Source of the DNA: Flavobacterium microcysteis
GTDB lineage: Bacteria; Bacteroidota; Bacteroidia; Flavobacteriales; Flavobacteriaceae
Length of the DNA stretch: 64,000 nt
Reading direction: 5' to 3'
NCBI RefSeq assembly: GCF_006385255.1
Contig: NZ_VFJE01000052.1
Span: forward strand, 186,001-250,000
The notes beneath the pieces were generated by a model. The model was given only the letters and a program-made list of their open reading frames with translations. It searched no databases and was not told the DNA's origin. Shown here in pieces: positions 16,505 through 24,510 of this stretch (position 1 is the first letter of the stretch; each line of letters starts with the position of its first letter). The translations under genes and the position numbers were made by a program.

Positions 16505-17349
16505 AAACGATAAAAATAGCCGGAGTGCCAGAACATTTTAACCTGCCTTGGCATCTTTGCATAGAAAATGAAGAATTTGAAGCACAGAACATTGACCTGC
16601 AATGGACAGATGTTCCGGAAGGAACAGGCAAGCTATGCCAAATGCTTCGCAATGGCGAGACAGATATAGCTGTAATCTTGACCGAAGGCATCATTAAAGA
16701 TATTGTTTCCGGAAATCCAAGTAAAATTGTGCAAGTTTACGTGCAGTCGCCGCTTATTTGGGGGATTCATGTTGGCGCTGCTTCAAAATACAAAACACTT
16801 TCCGACCTGCAAGGAACTAAAGCAGCCATCAGCAGAATTGGTTCTGGTTCCCAGCTTATGGCTTATGTCAACGCACACAATCAGGGTTGGAAAACAGAAA
16901 ATTTACAGTTTGAAATCATAAATACCATAGAGGGCGCAGTTGAAGCCTTAACAGCCGGAACGGCAGACTATTTTATGTGGGAACGTTTTATGACCAAACC
17001 TTTAGTCGATAAAGGAATATTTAGAAGAATTGGTGACTGCCCTACTCCTTGGCCCTGTTTTGTAATTGCTGTGCGAAATGAAATTCTGGAAACACAGCCG
17101 GAAATTATCAAAACCATACTGGACATCATCAATCAAACAACCGAGGAATTCAAGGAAATTCCTAGTATTGACAAAACACTATCGTCCCGTTACAATCAAA
17201 AAATTGAGGACATTCAGGAATGGCTTTCTTTAACAGAATGGTCGCAAAAATCACTGGATAACAAAACGTTAAACAATGTTCAAAATCAACTGTTAGAACT
17301 TTCTATTATTGATAAAAAAGGTACTTTTGCAGATATAGTGCAAATCTAA
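16501..17349 (+). CDS. Solute-binding-protein-like protein without signal peptide
   Basis: A 282-residue protein with the two-lobed fold of ABC transporter substrate-binding proteins of the NMT1/SsuA/TauA type. It shows IKIAGVPEHFNLPWHLCIENE at the start, a GETDIAVIL segment, LQGTKAAISRIGSGS near residue 103, and AGTADYFMWERF near residue 155. It begins directly with the first beta-strand and has no signal peptide or lipobox, so it should be cytoplasmic. No permease or ATPase gene is nearby. It may act as a binding protein, an enzyme or a sensor using this fold. ATGA overlap with the DinB gene suggests a joint role. Confidence 0.8.
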   Translation: MKTIKIAGVPEHFNLPWHLCIENEEFEAQNIDLQWTDVPEGTGKLCQMLRNGETDIAVILTEGIIKDIVSGNPSKIVQVYVQSPLIWGIHVGAASKYKTLSDLQGTKAAISRIGSGSQLMAYVNAHNQGWKTENLQFEIINTIEGAVEALTAGTADYFMWERFMTKPLVDKGIFRRIGDCPTPWPCFVIAVRNEILETQPEIIKTILDIINQTTEEFKEIPSIDKTLSSRYNQKIEDIQEWLSLTEWSQKSLDNKTLNNVQNQLLELSIIDKKGTFADIVQI

Positions 17350-17376
17350 TACGATTGAGCCGGCCTTTGGGTTGAT

Positions 17377-18312
17377 ATGGAGAAACAAGGTAACATAGAC
17401 TTCAAAAAAATCAAAGAGAAACTCCAGGTCAAAAAACCTTGGGATAACATCATTATTTTCGTACTGAACATACTGATTGCTATTCCTGTATTTATCATTA
17501 TCCACCAGAATATCATTGACCCTAATTGGTATTTCCATATCGACAGGATTCTTCTTTTTATACTTGTAGTTGTTCTTATCCAATTGACATTGAGGCTAAT
17601 GAAAACCATCATCATTCTTTGCATCGCCTTGTATCTGATTGCATTGATTTATGGTAGCCTTTTTGGCAATTATGGCTTTAATAGCGTTTTCGAAGATTAT
17701 CGCTCGATGGTCTACAGTATGTCTGAAGACCCTAATCCACAGGACATCATCATTTCAAAGCTTTTACCATTCCCTAACAAGTCAAAAATCCTAAATGCCA
17801 TTGAATATGACAATCCAAAAGTTCGGAATTTTGCCCTGCTTGCTACAACCAAATATTTTAGGAATGTCAAAGGATACAGCGAATACCGCCGACAAATACA
17901 AAGTTTTGCAGTATTTAAGGAAATACAGCGTCGCTGGAACTATGTAAGCGATCCAAAAGGAAAGGAATACATTGCCCGAGCTACCGAATCACTAATCCAT
18001 TTTTCTGGTGATTGTGATGATCATGCCATCCTTATGGCTGCCTGCGTACGAGCTGTTGGAGGAACACCAAGGCTTATCCATACCGGAGGGCATATTTATC
18101 CAGAAGTACTTATCGGAAATAAAAAAGCCGATCTTGAGGCTATCAACTACCTTATCAAGGAAGTATTATTCAAGCAAGAAAGTAAAGGCAAAGAACTCCA
18201 TTACCACATTGACGAACGCGGCCAGATCTGGCTCAACCTGGATTATACCGCTACTTACCCAGGTGGTCCTTTCATGTCTGAAGAAATCCTCGGTGCCCTA
18301 ACATTGAATTAG
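17377..18312 (+). CDS. Membrane-anchored transglutaminase-like protein
   Basis: A 311-residue protein with three hydrophobic segments near the N-terminus (about 24-42, 51-66 and 68-88) and a C-terminal transglutaminase-like domain. The catalytic triad is visible: C213 in SGDCDDHA, H239 in GGHIYPEV and D289 in NLDYTATYPGG. Bacterial members are usually cysteine proteases or amidases rather than cross-linking enzymes. Orientation suggests the domain lies after the membrane part. It starts 28 bp after the solute-binding-like gene and may belong to the same operon. The substrate is unknown. Confidence 0.85.
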   Translation: MEKQGNIDFKKIKEKLQVKKPWDNIIIFVLNILIAIPVFIIIHQNIIDPNWYFHIDRILLFILVVVLIQLTLRLMKTIIILCIALYLIALIYGSLFGNYGFNSVFEDYRSMVYSMSEDPNPQDIIISKLLPFPNKSKILNAIEYDNPKVRNFALLATTKYFRNVKGYSEYRRQIQSFAVFKEIQRRWNYVSDPKGKEYIARATESLIHFSGDCDDHAILMAACVRAVGGTPRLIHTGGHIYPEVLIGNKKADLEAINYLIKEVLFKQESKGKELHYHIDERGQIWLNLDYTATYPGGPFMSEEILGALTLN

Positions 18313-18313
18313 C

Positions 18314-18400
18314 ATTCTTTGATTTTTGATTTCAGATTTTTGATTTTAGATGTCTGTCTATTCTCTATCATCTGATTTTGGATTTGTGATTTATGATTTA
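18314..18400 (+). repeat. Degenerate GATTTTTGATTT-type simple repeat
   Basis: This stretch repeats variants of TTTGATTTTTGATTTCAGA and GATTTGTGATTTATGATTT with no open frame. It fills the left half of the gap before the gene at 18555. Confidence 0.7.
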
Positions 18401-18430
18401 TGACATCTGTTTATCTAATTTGCCCACCAA

Positions 18431-18512
18431 CTATAATCTATCAACAACCCACTATCTACTACCCACTATCAACTACCCACTATCCTCTATCAACTATTCT
18501 CTATTATCTGCC
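18431..18512 (-). repeat. 14-bp tandem array, ACTATCNACTANNC family
   Basis: ACTATCTACTACCC (18451-18464), ACTATCAACTACCC (18465-18478) and the more diverged ACTATCCTCTATCA (18479-18492) follow each other at a 14-bp period, with decayed copies on both sides. The reverse complement of this unit is the unit of the array at 20402-20471. Confidence 0.8.
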
Positions 18513-18554
18513 AATCTTTTTTCTATATTTACATCAGTTTACAAAAAGACAACT

Positions 18555-19127
18555 ATGAAAAAATGGCTTTTCGCAGCACTGCTTGCTTTCCAGTTCTCAA
18601 ATGCACAGGAAAGTGCCAATATCTTTGCAAGAAAACAAAATGAAGTAAAATTCGATGTACTTTCCGTTATAGCATTTTCAAAAGTCCATGTCAGCTATGA
18701 ACGTTTCCTAAACGAGAATTTTTCCGTAGGTATTAGTGGTAGTATTCAGGATAGCAAAGATGCTAAAGAAGATTTTGACAAAGGTTATGACCGTACGCTT
18801 CCAAAATACGAAGTCAATCCTTTTGTGCGCTATTCCTTATCTCATAGCCAAAAAAGCTTCTATTTTGCAGAAGTATTTGTTTCTGCAAACGGTGGGAAAT
18901 ACAGAGAATTGCAGCGTTTTGTTGACGAATCCGGAAATGGCTATTACGGCACTTTCAAAGACAATTATACTGATGTAGCTATTGGCGGTGCTTTAGGATA
19001 TAAACTATATATTCAGGAAAAATTTGGCATTGAATTGTTCCTAGGAATGGGAAAAAATCTTTTCAATACTGACAAAAGCCCGGAGGTCGTTCCTCGTGTG
19101 GGATTAAATTTTGGCTATAGATTCTAA
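18555..19127 (+). CDS. Small outer-membrane beta-barrel protein
   Basis: A 190-residue exported protein. The Sec signal peptide MKKWLFAALLAFQFSNAQ is cut after about residue 18; I chose this ATG because an earlier in-frame start at 18393 would read through the repeat array. The mature part alternates strands and turns (VSYERFLNENFSVGISGSI, VNPFVRYSLSHSQKSFYFA, and a final VGLNFGYRF ending in the aromatic residue typical of barrels). It resembles DUF3575-like and OmpA-like small barrels. Function is unknown. It is followed after 10 bp by a lipoprotein gene, probably in one transcript. Confidence 0.78.
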   Translation: MKKWLFAALLAFQFSNAQESANIFARKQNEVKFDVLSVIAFSKVHVSYERFLNENFSVGISGSIQDSKDAKEDFDKGYDRTLPKYEVNPFVRYSLSHSQKSFYFAEVFVSANGGKYRELQRFVDESGNGYYGTFKDNYTDVAIGGALGYKLYIQEKFGIELFLGMGKNLFNTDKSPEVVPRVGLNFGYRF

Positions 19128-19137
19128 TAAAATTACT

Positions 19138-19707
19138 ATGAAAACGATAAAGATATTATTTTTAGCAATAATCGGAATAGCAGCTTTTACAGCCTGCGGT
19201 GATGATGATGAATTATACAATTCGAAGAATACTTCTATTCCGAACCTGATAACAATTGAACACCAAAACAGTTATGCTATAGGCGATGTCCTTTGGGTAA
19301 ATACCAATTTTTCAAGATACCAGCCCGAACCAAACCAGACAACTCCGTTAGATATTTTCAAGACAACCGGAGGAGCTTCGTTTAGTTTTGCTTACGGATT
19401 GGAAAAAAAGACCGGAGCTATTTGGACACCAATTGACATTAGAACCGTAATCAAAGATCAAGGCGACGCAGTTTCAGATTTCTTTGTGATTGCCGAAAGC
19501 ATTTATGAGCCAATTTCTCAAAATTACAAATTCAGAGCTGGAATACCGTTATCTGAAGCTGGCGAATACAGACTTATTTTTGGACTTGCAGAAGTATCGC
19601 AACTCGAATTATCATCGAACAACAGCAACTCCAAAAATACTTTTCTTACGATACAGACAACAGCAAACAATCTGACGGCAGGATATTACAATTTTACAGT
19701 ACAATAG
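19138..19707 (+). CDS. Lipoprotein of unknown function
   Basis: A 189-residue protein with a lipoprotein signal: MKTIKILFLAIIGIAAFTAC, with the lipobox Cys at residue 20, followed by GDDDE. Acidic residues after the Cys match the Bacteroidota surface-export signal, so it may face outward. The rest is beta-rich and I do not recognise a family. I start it at 19138 because that Met directly precedes the signal peptide. It lies 10 bp after the barrel gene and converges on ung, 8 bp away. Confidence 0.78.
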   Translation: MKTIKILFLAIIGIAAFTACGDDDELYNSKNTSIPNLITIEHQNSYAIGDVLWVNTNFSRYQPEPNQTTPLDIFKTTGGASFSFAYGLEKKTGAIWTPIDIRTVIKDQGDAVSDFFVIAESIYEPISQNYKFRAGIPLSEAGEYRLIFGLAEVSQLELSSNNSNSKNTFLTIQTTANNLTAGYYNFTVQ

Positions 19708-19715
19708 AAAGAATA

Positions 19716-20381
19716 TTACCAATCTATCTCTTGTCTGCCTAAAGATTTAAGGTATTCGTTTGTTTTGCTAAAATGCTTATTTCCAAACCAAAGTCCTCTA
19801 TTAGCACTTAATGGCGAAGGATGACCTGATGTAAGAATCAAATGCTTGGAGGTATCAATCAGTGCTCTTTTGTTTTGTGCAAAACCACCCCAAAGCAAAA
19901 AAACTACTTGCTCCCTCTCGCTTGAAACTTTTTGGATAACGGCATCTGTAAAAGTCTCCCAGCCTTTTTTCTGGTGACTTCCCGCCTCTCCTTTTCGAAC
20001 GGTTAGCGTAGCATTTAAAAGTAAAACACCTTGGTCTGCCCAACGTTCCAAATTTCCGGTTTTGGGTAGAGGTTTACTTAGGTCGGTTTCGATTTCTCTA
20101 AAAATATTATTCAAGGAAGGAGGAAAAGGAATTCCGTCATTAACAGAAAAACACAATCCGTTTGCCTGATTTGGCCCGTGATAAGGATCCTGTCCGATAA
20201 TGACAACCTTTACATCGTTAAAATGGCAATGATCAAAAGCAGAAAAAATCTGGCTTCCTTTTGGATAACATGTATAGTGAGTGTATTCTGATTTTACAAA
20301 ATCAATCAGATGATTAAAATAAGGCTTTTCAAATTCTTCTGACAAAACGGCTTTCCAAGAAGGATGTATTTTTACTTGCAT
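19716..20381 (-). CDS. ung: Uracil-DNA glycosylase
   Basis: A 221-residue family 1 uracil-DNA glycosylase, which removes uracil from DNA at the start of base-excision repair. The catalytic water-activating motif GQDPYHG has Asp at residue 65, and the second motif HPSPLS has His at 187. The uracil pocket segment LCFSV (76-80) and the LLLNATLTV region are present. Length is normal and all key residues are intact. It is monocistronic, converging on the lipoprotein gene and flanked upstream by repeat arrays. Confidence 0.97.
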   Translation of the reverse strand: MQVKIHPSWKAVLSEEFEKPYFNHLIDFVKSEYTHYTCYPKGSQIFSAFDHCHFNDVKVVIIGQDPYHGPNQANGLCFSVNDGIPFPPSLNNIFREIETDLSKPLPKTGNLERWADQGVLLLNATLTVRKGEAGSHQKKGWETFTDAVIQKVSSEREQVVFLLWGGFAQNKRALIDTSKHLILTSGHPSPLSANRGLWFGNKHFSKTNEYLKSLGRQEIDW

Positions 20382-20401
20382 GTGAGATAGTTGATAGTTT
20401 T

Positions 20402-20471
20402 TAGTGGATAGTGTTTAGTGGATAGTGTTTAGTGGATAGTGTTTAGTGGATAGTGTTTAGTTGGTAGTTTG
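20402..20471 (+). repeat. 14-bp tandem array, four perfect copies
   Basis: TAGTGGATAGTGTT occurs four times without change (20402-20415, 20416-20429, 20430-20443, 20444-20457), with imperfect copies before and after. It is the inverse of the ACTATC array at 18431-18512. It lies in the gap from 20382 to 20735, upstream of ung and mutS2. Confidence 0.9.
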
Positions 20472-20497
20472 CGATAAAAATAATTTGTTTATACGAG

Positions 20498-20610
20498 AAA
20501 GCTTCTAGCTTCCTACTTTTTACCTTAGTACCTTTTTACCTTAGCGCCTTAGTTCCTTAGTTCCTTTTTACCTAGCACCTTAGCACCTCTATGCCTCAGT
20601 ACCTTTTCCA
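20498..20610 (+). repeat. Degenerate CCTTAG/TACC low-complexity repeat
   Basis: Variants of CCTTAGTACC, CCTTAGCGCC and CCTTAGTTCC follow each other at an irregular 8-16 bp spacing. It is a different family from the adjacent 14-bp array and has no open frame. The remaining gap to 20735 holds the mutS2 promoter. Confidence 0.75.
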
Positions 20611-20702
20611 AATACAAATTTCGGAAAGTTTAATCGAAAACAAACTAAAAAAATAATTCATTTAAGCAAAAAACTTGACAAACTCAGCAGCTTAGTTTTT
20701 TG

Positions 20703-20710
20703 TATTTTTG
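20703..20710 (+). promoter_or_regulatory. -7 box of mutS2
   Basis: TATTTTTG is an exact TAnnTTTG match 25 bp before the mutS2 ATG at 20736. Confidence 0.55.
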
Positions 20711-20735
20711 TATATAAAAATCGCTTTAAAATAAA

Positions 20736-22907
20736 ATGACCAGTATTACAGATAAGACATTACAAGATTTAGAATTTAATACCGTACTGCAAGCCATTTC
20801 AGAAATCTGTAACACAGAAATCGGAAAGGAAAAAGCACTTCAGATTACGCCTTTCAAACATAAAAAGGAACTGATGGATGCTTTGCTGCAGACATCTGAA
20901 TATGTTTCTTCTTTCACTAATAACAATGCGATTCCAAATCATGGATTCGAAACTATTAGCAATGAAATAAAATTTCTTGCTATAGAGGACAGTTTTCTTG
21001 AAGTAGGCAGCTTTAGAAAGATTGCTGCTATTTCAGACACGGTAAATGTGTTATTGCTTTTCCTTAAAAAGTTTAATGACTATTATCCGAAATTAAGTGA
21101 AAAGTCCACTACAGTAGAATACACCAAATACATCGCCCAGAAAATAGATGAAATCGTAGACAAATACGGCGAAATAAAAGACAATGCTTCTCCTGTCCTT
21201 GTCGATATCCGCAGAAATATGAATATGGTTCGTGGCAAAATCAACCAGAGCTTCGGCATGGCATTGAGCCAATACAACGGACTTGGCTATCTGGACGATA
21301 TCAAGGAAAGTATTGTAGAAAACCGCCGTGTACTGGCAGTTCTGGCCATGTACAGACGCAAAGTAAAAGGAACGATTTTAGGAAATTCAAAAACAGGAAG
21401 TATTACCTATATTGAACCAGAAGCTACTTTACGTTTTTCAAGAGAACTGAGTAATCTGGAATATGAAGAAAAGGAAGAAATTACACGAATTTTAAAGCAG
21501 TTAACAAACGATATACGCCCGTTTTTGGAACTGCTGAAAACATATCAGGAGTTCCTGAGTGATATTGATGTGATTGCCGGAAAAGCAAAATATGCCAATA
21601 AAATTAACGGTATCTTGCCTGCTATCACTGAAGAAAAAAGAATGTATTTCAGGGAAGCCTACCATCCTATTCTTTATCTCAACAATAAGAAAAAAAATGA
21701 GCCTACTTTCCCTCAGACTATTGAACTGACCAATGAAAGCAGGATTATTGTGATTTCTGGACCAAATGCAGGAGGAAAAACAATTTCTCTTAAAACAGTA
21801 GGATTGCTACAATTGATGTTACAAAGCGGGATGCTCATTCCTGTGCACGAACGAAGTGAAACCTTCTTATTTGATCGTATCCTGACAGACATTGGAGACA
21901 ATCAGTCTATTGAAAACCACCTGAGTACCTATAGTTACCGTTTAAAAAACATGAACTATTTTCTCAAAAAGTGCAATGCCAAAACGCTGTTTCTTATTGA
22001 TGAATTTGGTACGGGTACTGATCCTGAATTGGGAGGTGCTTTGGCCGAAACCTTTCTGGAAGAGTTTTACCATAGGGAAGCATTTGGAATCATTACCACA
22101 CACTACTCCAACTTGAAAATGTTGGCAAACGAACTGCCTTATGCCTCTAATGCAAACATGCTATTTGACGAAAAGTCATTAGAACCTATGTACAAACTAG
22201 TCTTGGGACAAGCAGGAAGTTCTTTTACTTTTGAAGTCGCTCAAAAGAACGGTATTCCTTTCGGACTGATTAATCGTGCCAAGAAAAAAATAGAAGGAGG
22301 AAAAGTACGTTTTGATAAAACCATTGCAACATTACAAAAAGAGCGTTCAAAGCTGGAAAAGACTTCACAGAATTTAAAAGAAGAAGAAAGCAAAGCCCGG
22401 GAAGAAAGTAAAAAAATGGAATCTATCAATTCCAAAATTCAAGACAAACTAGAGCGTTATCAGGAATTATATGATGCGAATCAGCGTTTGATTTATATGG
22501 GACAAAAGTTGGATGACATTTCTGAAAAATATTTCAATAACAAGAATAAAAAAGATCTTATTGGTGAATTCCTAAAAATGATCGAAATTGAAAATTCAAA
22601 GCGAAAAAAATTAACCGCCAAAGAAAAGAAAGCCAAAGAAATTGTCCAGAAAGAAGTAATCAAGGAAGTTACGGCCAAAGTTGAAGAAATCCGGGAAGAG
22701 AAAAAAGAAAAGAAAATCAAAGCTATTAAGCAAGAAGCAAATAAACCGAAGCCTGTTTTAAAACTTGGTGATCGTGTTAGGCTAATCGATGGAAAAGCCG
22801 TAGGAACAATTGACAAGATTGAAAAAAACAAAGTCACGGTTAATTATGGCATCTTTACTTCAAAAGTGGAATTGGAAACTTTAGAGCTGGTAGAAGCAAA
22901 AAAATAA
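20736..22907 (+). CDS. mutS2: MutS2 family ATPase lacking a C-terminal Smr domain
   Basis: A 723-residue MutS2 protein. It has the core and clamp helices, Walker A GPNAGGKT near residue 342, the DEFGTGTDP Walker B/signature region near 424 and a TTHYS motif near 450. A long charged coiled coil (about 525-670) follows, then a small KOW-like beta domain (LGDRVRLIDGKAVGTI). The chain ends there; the Smr nuclease domain seen in Bacillus MutS2 is absent. MutS2 proteins act on recombination intermediates or on collided ribosomes. The DCC oxidoreductase gene starts 8 bp after it. Confidence 0.93.
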   Translation: MTSITDKTLQDLEFNTVLQAISEICNTEIGKEKALQITPFKHKKELMDALLQTSEYVSSFTNNNAIPNHGFETISNEIKFLAIEDSFLEVGSFRKIAAISDTVNVLLLFLKKFNDYYPKLSEKSTTVEYTKYIAQKIDEIVDKYGEIKDNASPVLVDIRRNMNMVRGKINQSFGMALSQYNGLGYLDDIKESIVENRRVLAVLAMYRRKVKGTILGNSKTGSITYIEPEATLRFSRELSNLEYEEKEEITRILKQLTNDIRPFLELLKTYQEFLSDIDVIAGKAKYANKINGILPAITEEKRMYFREAYHPILYLNNKKKNEPTFPQTIELTNESRIIVISGPNAGGKTISLKTVGLLQLMLQSGMLIPVHERSETFLFDRILTDIGDNQSIENHLSTYSYRLKNMNYFLKKCNAKTLFLIDEFGTGTDPELGGALAETFLEEFYHREAFGIITTHYSNLKMLANELPYASNANMLFDEKSLEPMYKLVLGQAGSSFTFEVAQKNGIPFGLINRAKKKIEGGKVRFDKTIATLQKERSKLEKTSQNLKEEESKAREESKKMESINSKIQDKLERYQELYDANQRLIYMGQKLDDISEKYFNNKNKKDLIGEFLKMIEIENSKRKKLTAKEKKAKEIVQKEVIKEVTAKVEEIREEKKEKKIKAIKQEANKPKPVLKLGDRVRLIDGKAVGTIDKIEKNKVTVNYGIFTSKVELETLELVEAKK

Positions 22908-22915
22908 TAATAGAT

Positions 22916-23329
22916 ATGATTAATTTACCCCAAGATAAAAAAATAATTTTATTTGACGGAGTCTGCAATCTTTGCGATTCTTCTATACAATTTATCATCA
23001 AGCATGATAAAAAAGATATTTTTCGGTTTGTAGCATTGCAATCAGAAATTGGTCTGGAGATAATAAACCATATTGGTATTGATACCACGAAGATAGATTC
23101 AATTCTCTTGTATGAACCAGGCAAGGCTTATTACTACAAAGCTCAGGCTGCTTTAAAAATAGCCAAAGAATTGGGAGGCATATATACAGCTATCAGTTGG
23201 TTTTCTATACTTCCTAATTTTTTAACCAATACTGTATACGATTATATTGCCCGTAACCGATACAAATGGTATGGGAAAAAAGATGCCTGTATGATTCCTA
23301 CTCCCGAATTAAAAGCAAAATTCTTATAA
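22916..23329 (+). CDS. DCC-family thiol-disulfide oxidoreductase
   Basis: A 137-residue protein of the DCC family (DUF393), a thioredoxin-like group. The defining motif FDGVCNLC has Asp at 14 and the CxxC cysteines at 17 and 20. The C-terminal half has YDYIARNRYKWYGKKDACM, also typical. It probably handles thiol-disulfide exchange in the cytoplasm; the partner is unknown. It follows mutS2 by 8 bp and is the last gene before a bidirectional terminator. Confidence 0.9.
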   Translation: MINLPQDKKIILFDGVCNLCDSSIQFIIKHDKKDIFRFVALQSEIGLEIINHIGIDTTKIDSILLYEPGKAYYYKAQAALKIAKELGGIYTAISWFSILPNFLTNTVYDYIARNRYKWYGKKDACMIPTPELKAKFL

Positions 23330-23331
23330 TA

Positions 23332-23360
23332 AAAAAAGCCAAACTTAAAAGTTTGGCTTT
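23332..23360. terminator. Bidirectional terminator
   Basis: A-run, then AAAGCCAAAC and GTTTGGCTTT as a 10-bp stem, between the convergent DCC gene and the first T9SS cargo gene. Confidence 0.88.
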
Positions 23361-23382
23361 CTATTTTATCTAAAATAGATGA

Positions 23383-24411
23383 TTAGTTCTTAACAATCTT
23401 TTTAGTTATTGTTCCTCTATCAGAACTGATATTCATCATGTAAACACCAGCTGCTAATTCAGAAATGTTAACTTGAGCAGAAGCATCTCCGTTCAATTCT
23501 ACAGTTTTAACAGTACGTCCGTTCAAATCAGCAAAACTTACTGAAGTCAAAGCAGAATTCAAATCGTTAGAAATAGTAACTAAACCATTAGATGGGTTAG
23601 GATAAACAGAGAATTTGTTTACTTGAATATTACCTGTAGACAATAAATTTTCTTGAGGAGTAGCTTTTACTGTAAAACCATCAAATCTAACAGTTGAAGC
23701 TACAGTATTTGATGTTCCAGCAATAAGGACTACATCAAATTCAGCTGGTACATATCCAGGCTCACCATCAATAGTTCCTCCAATTTGAAGATCATCACTT
23801 AACCATGTAAATACACCTGTTGTTGTATCGTAAGCAAAGCCTACTTTAACCCATGTGTTAGCTGCTACAGTTAAACCTCCGTCAACTAAACTGATTGTAT
23901 AGTTACCTGGAGTTCCTGTATTGTTAAAATCACCATAAGCAAAACCATCAAGTCTTTTAGTACCCATGTTAAAGTTAAATCCTCCAATAGGTAGTCCTGC
24001 AGCAGTAATAATCATTGGTCTTAATACTGATTTACTAGTAGTTGCTGCACCAGTAAAGAAAGAAAATTCTAATTCAATAACATTGTTGCCAGCAGTTCTT
24101 GCAGTCCAAGATGCATCCAATCCGTTTTTCCAAACAAATCGGTTACCAGTTGCTGCATTTGACCCAATAATTTGAAGTACATTTCCATGAGCAGCATCAT
24201 CAGCAACAATTTGATAATTTGAAACTGCACCATTTGTTCCTCCCTCATTACTAAAAGTAAGTAATCCTCCTTGACCTGGTGTTACACCTGTCAAATCAGT
24301 TCCAACATTCCCAACAGTCAAAGAGTTAAAATTTTCAGATTGCAATAACTGTGCATTTGCAGTAAGAACAGAACCAAATAAAAGTCCTGCAAAAAGTAAT
24401 TGTTTTTTCAT
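23383..24411 (-). CDS. T9SS-secreted protein with type A sorting domain
   Basis: A 342-residue secreted protein. The signal peptide is MKKQLLFAGLLFGSVLTANAQ; I start at this Met, not one 14 codons upstream, because the -7 box lies between them. Residues 22-255 are beta-rich and look like a lectin-like jelly roll (NFNSLTVGNVGTDLTG, LEFSFFTG, WVKVGFAYDTTTGVFTW) without catalytic residues that I can name. The last 75 residues are the T9SS type A domain (SVYPNPSNGLVTIS, then LNGRTVKTVEL and a terminal KKIVKN). It should be exported by type IX secretion and attached or released at the surface. Confidence 0.88.
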   Translation of the reverse strand: MKKQLLFAGLLFGSVLTANAQLLQSENFNSLTVGNVGTDLTGVTPGQGGLLTFSNEGGTNGAVSNYQIVADDAAHGNVLQIIGSNAATGNRFVWKNGLDASWTARTAGNNVIELEFSFFTGAATTSKSVLRPMIITAAGLPIGGFNFNMGTKRLDGFAYGDFNNTGTPGNYTISLVDGGLTVAANTWVKVGFAYDTTTGVFTWLSDDLQIGGTIDGEPGYVPAEFDVVLIAGTSNTVASTVRFDGFTVKATPQENLLSTGNIQVNKFSVYPNPSNGLVTISNDLNSALTSVSFADLNGRTVKTVELNGDASAQVNISELAAGVYMMNISSDRGTITKKIVKN

Positions 24412-24432
24412 AATAAAAGTTTTTAGTTGCGG

Positions 24433-24440
24433 CAAATGTA
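24433..24440 (-). promoter_or_regulatory. -7 box of the first T9SS cargo gene
   Basis: CAAATGTA on the plus strand is TACATTTG on the minus strand, an exact match 22 bp upstream of the ATG at 24411. Confidence 0.6.
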
Positions 24441-24461
24441 GGTTTTTGTCCACAAATAAAA

Positions 24462-24490
24462 AAAGCCATTAAGTTAAAATTAATGGCTTT
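24462..24490 (-). terminator. Terminator of the second T9SS cargo gene
   Basis: AAAGCCATTA and TAATGGCTTT form a 10-bp stem with A- and T-tracts, between the stop at 24511 and the promoter of the next leftward gene. It separates the two cargo genes into different transcripts. Confidence 0.85.
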
Positions 24491-24510
24491 AATAAAAAGT
24501 TAACTAAATT

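Noticed and set aside
18393..18554. Earlier start for the barrel protein at 18555
   Set aside because: It translates the repeat array and would bury the signal peptide.
20390..20610. CRISPR array
   Set aside because: The repeats are contiguous tandem copies without unique spacers, and no cas genes are present.
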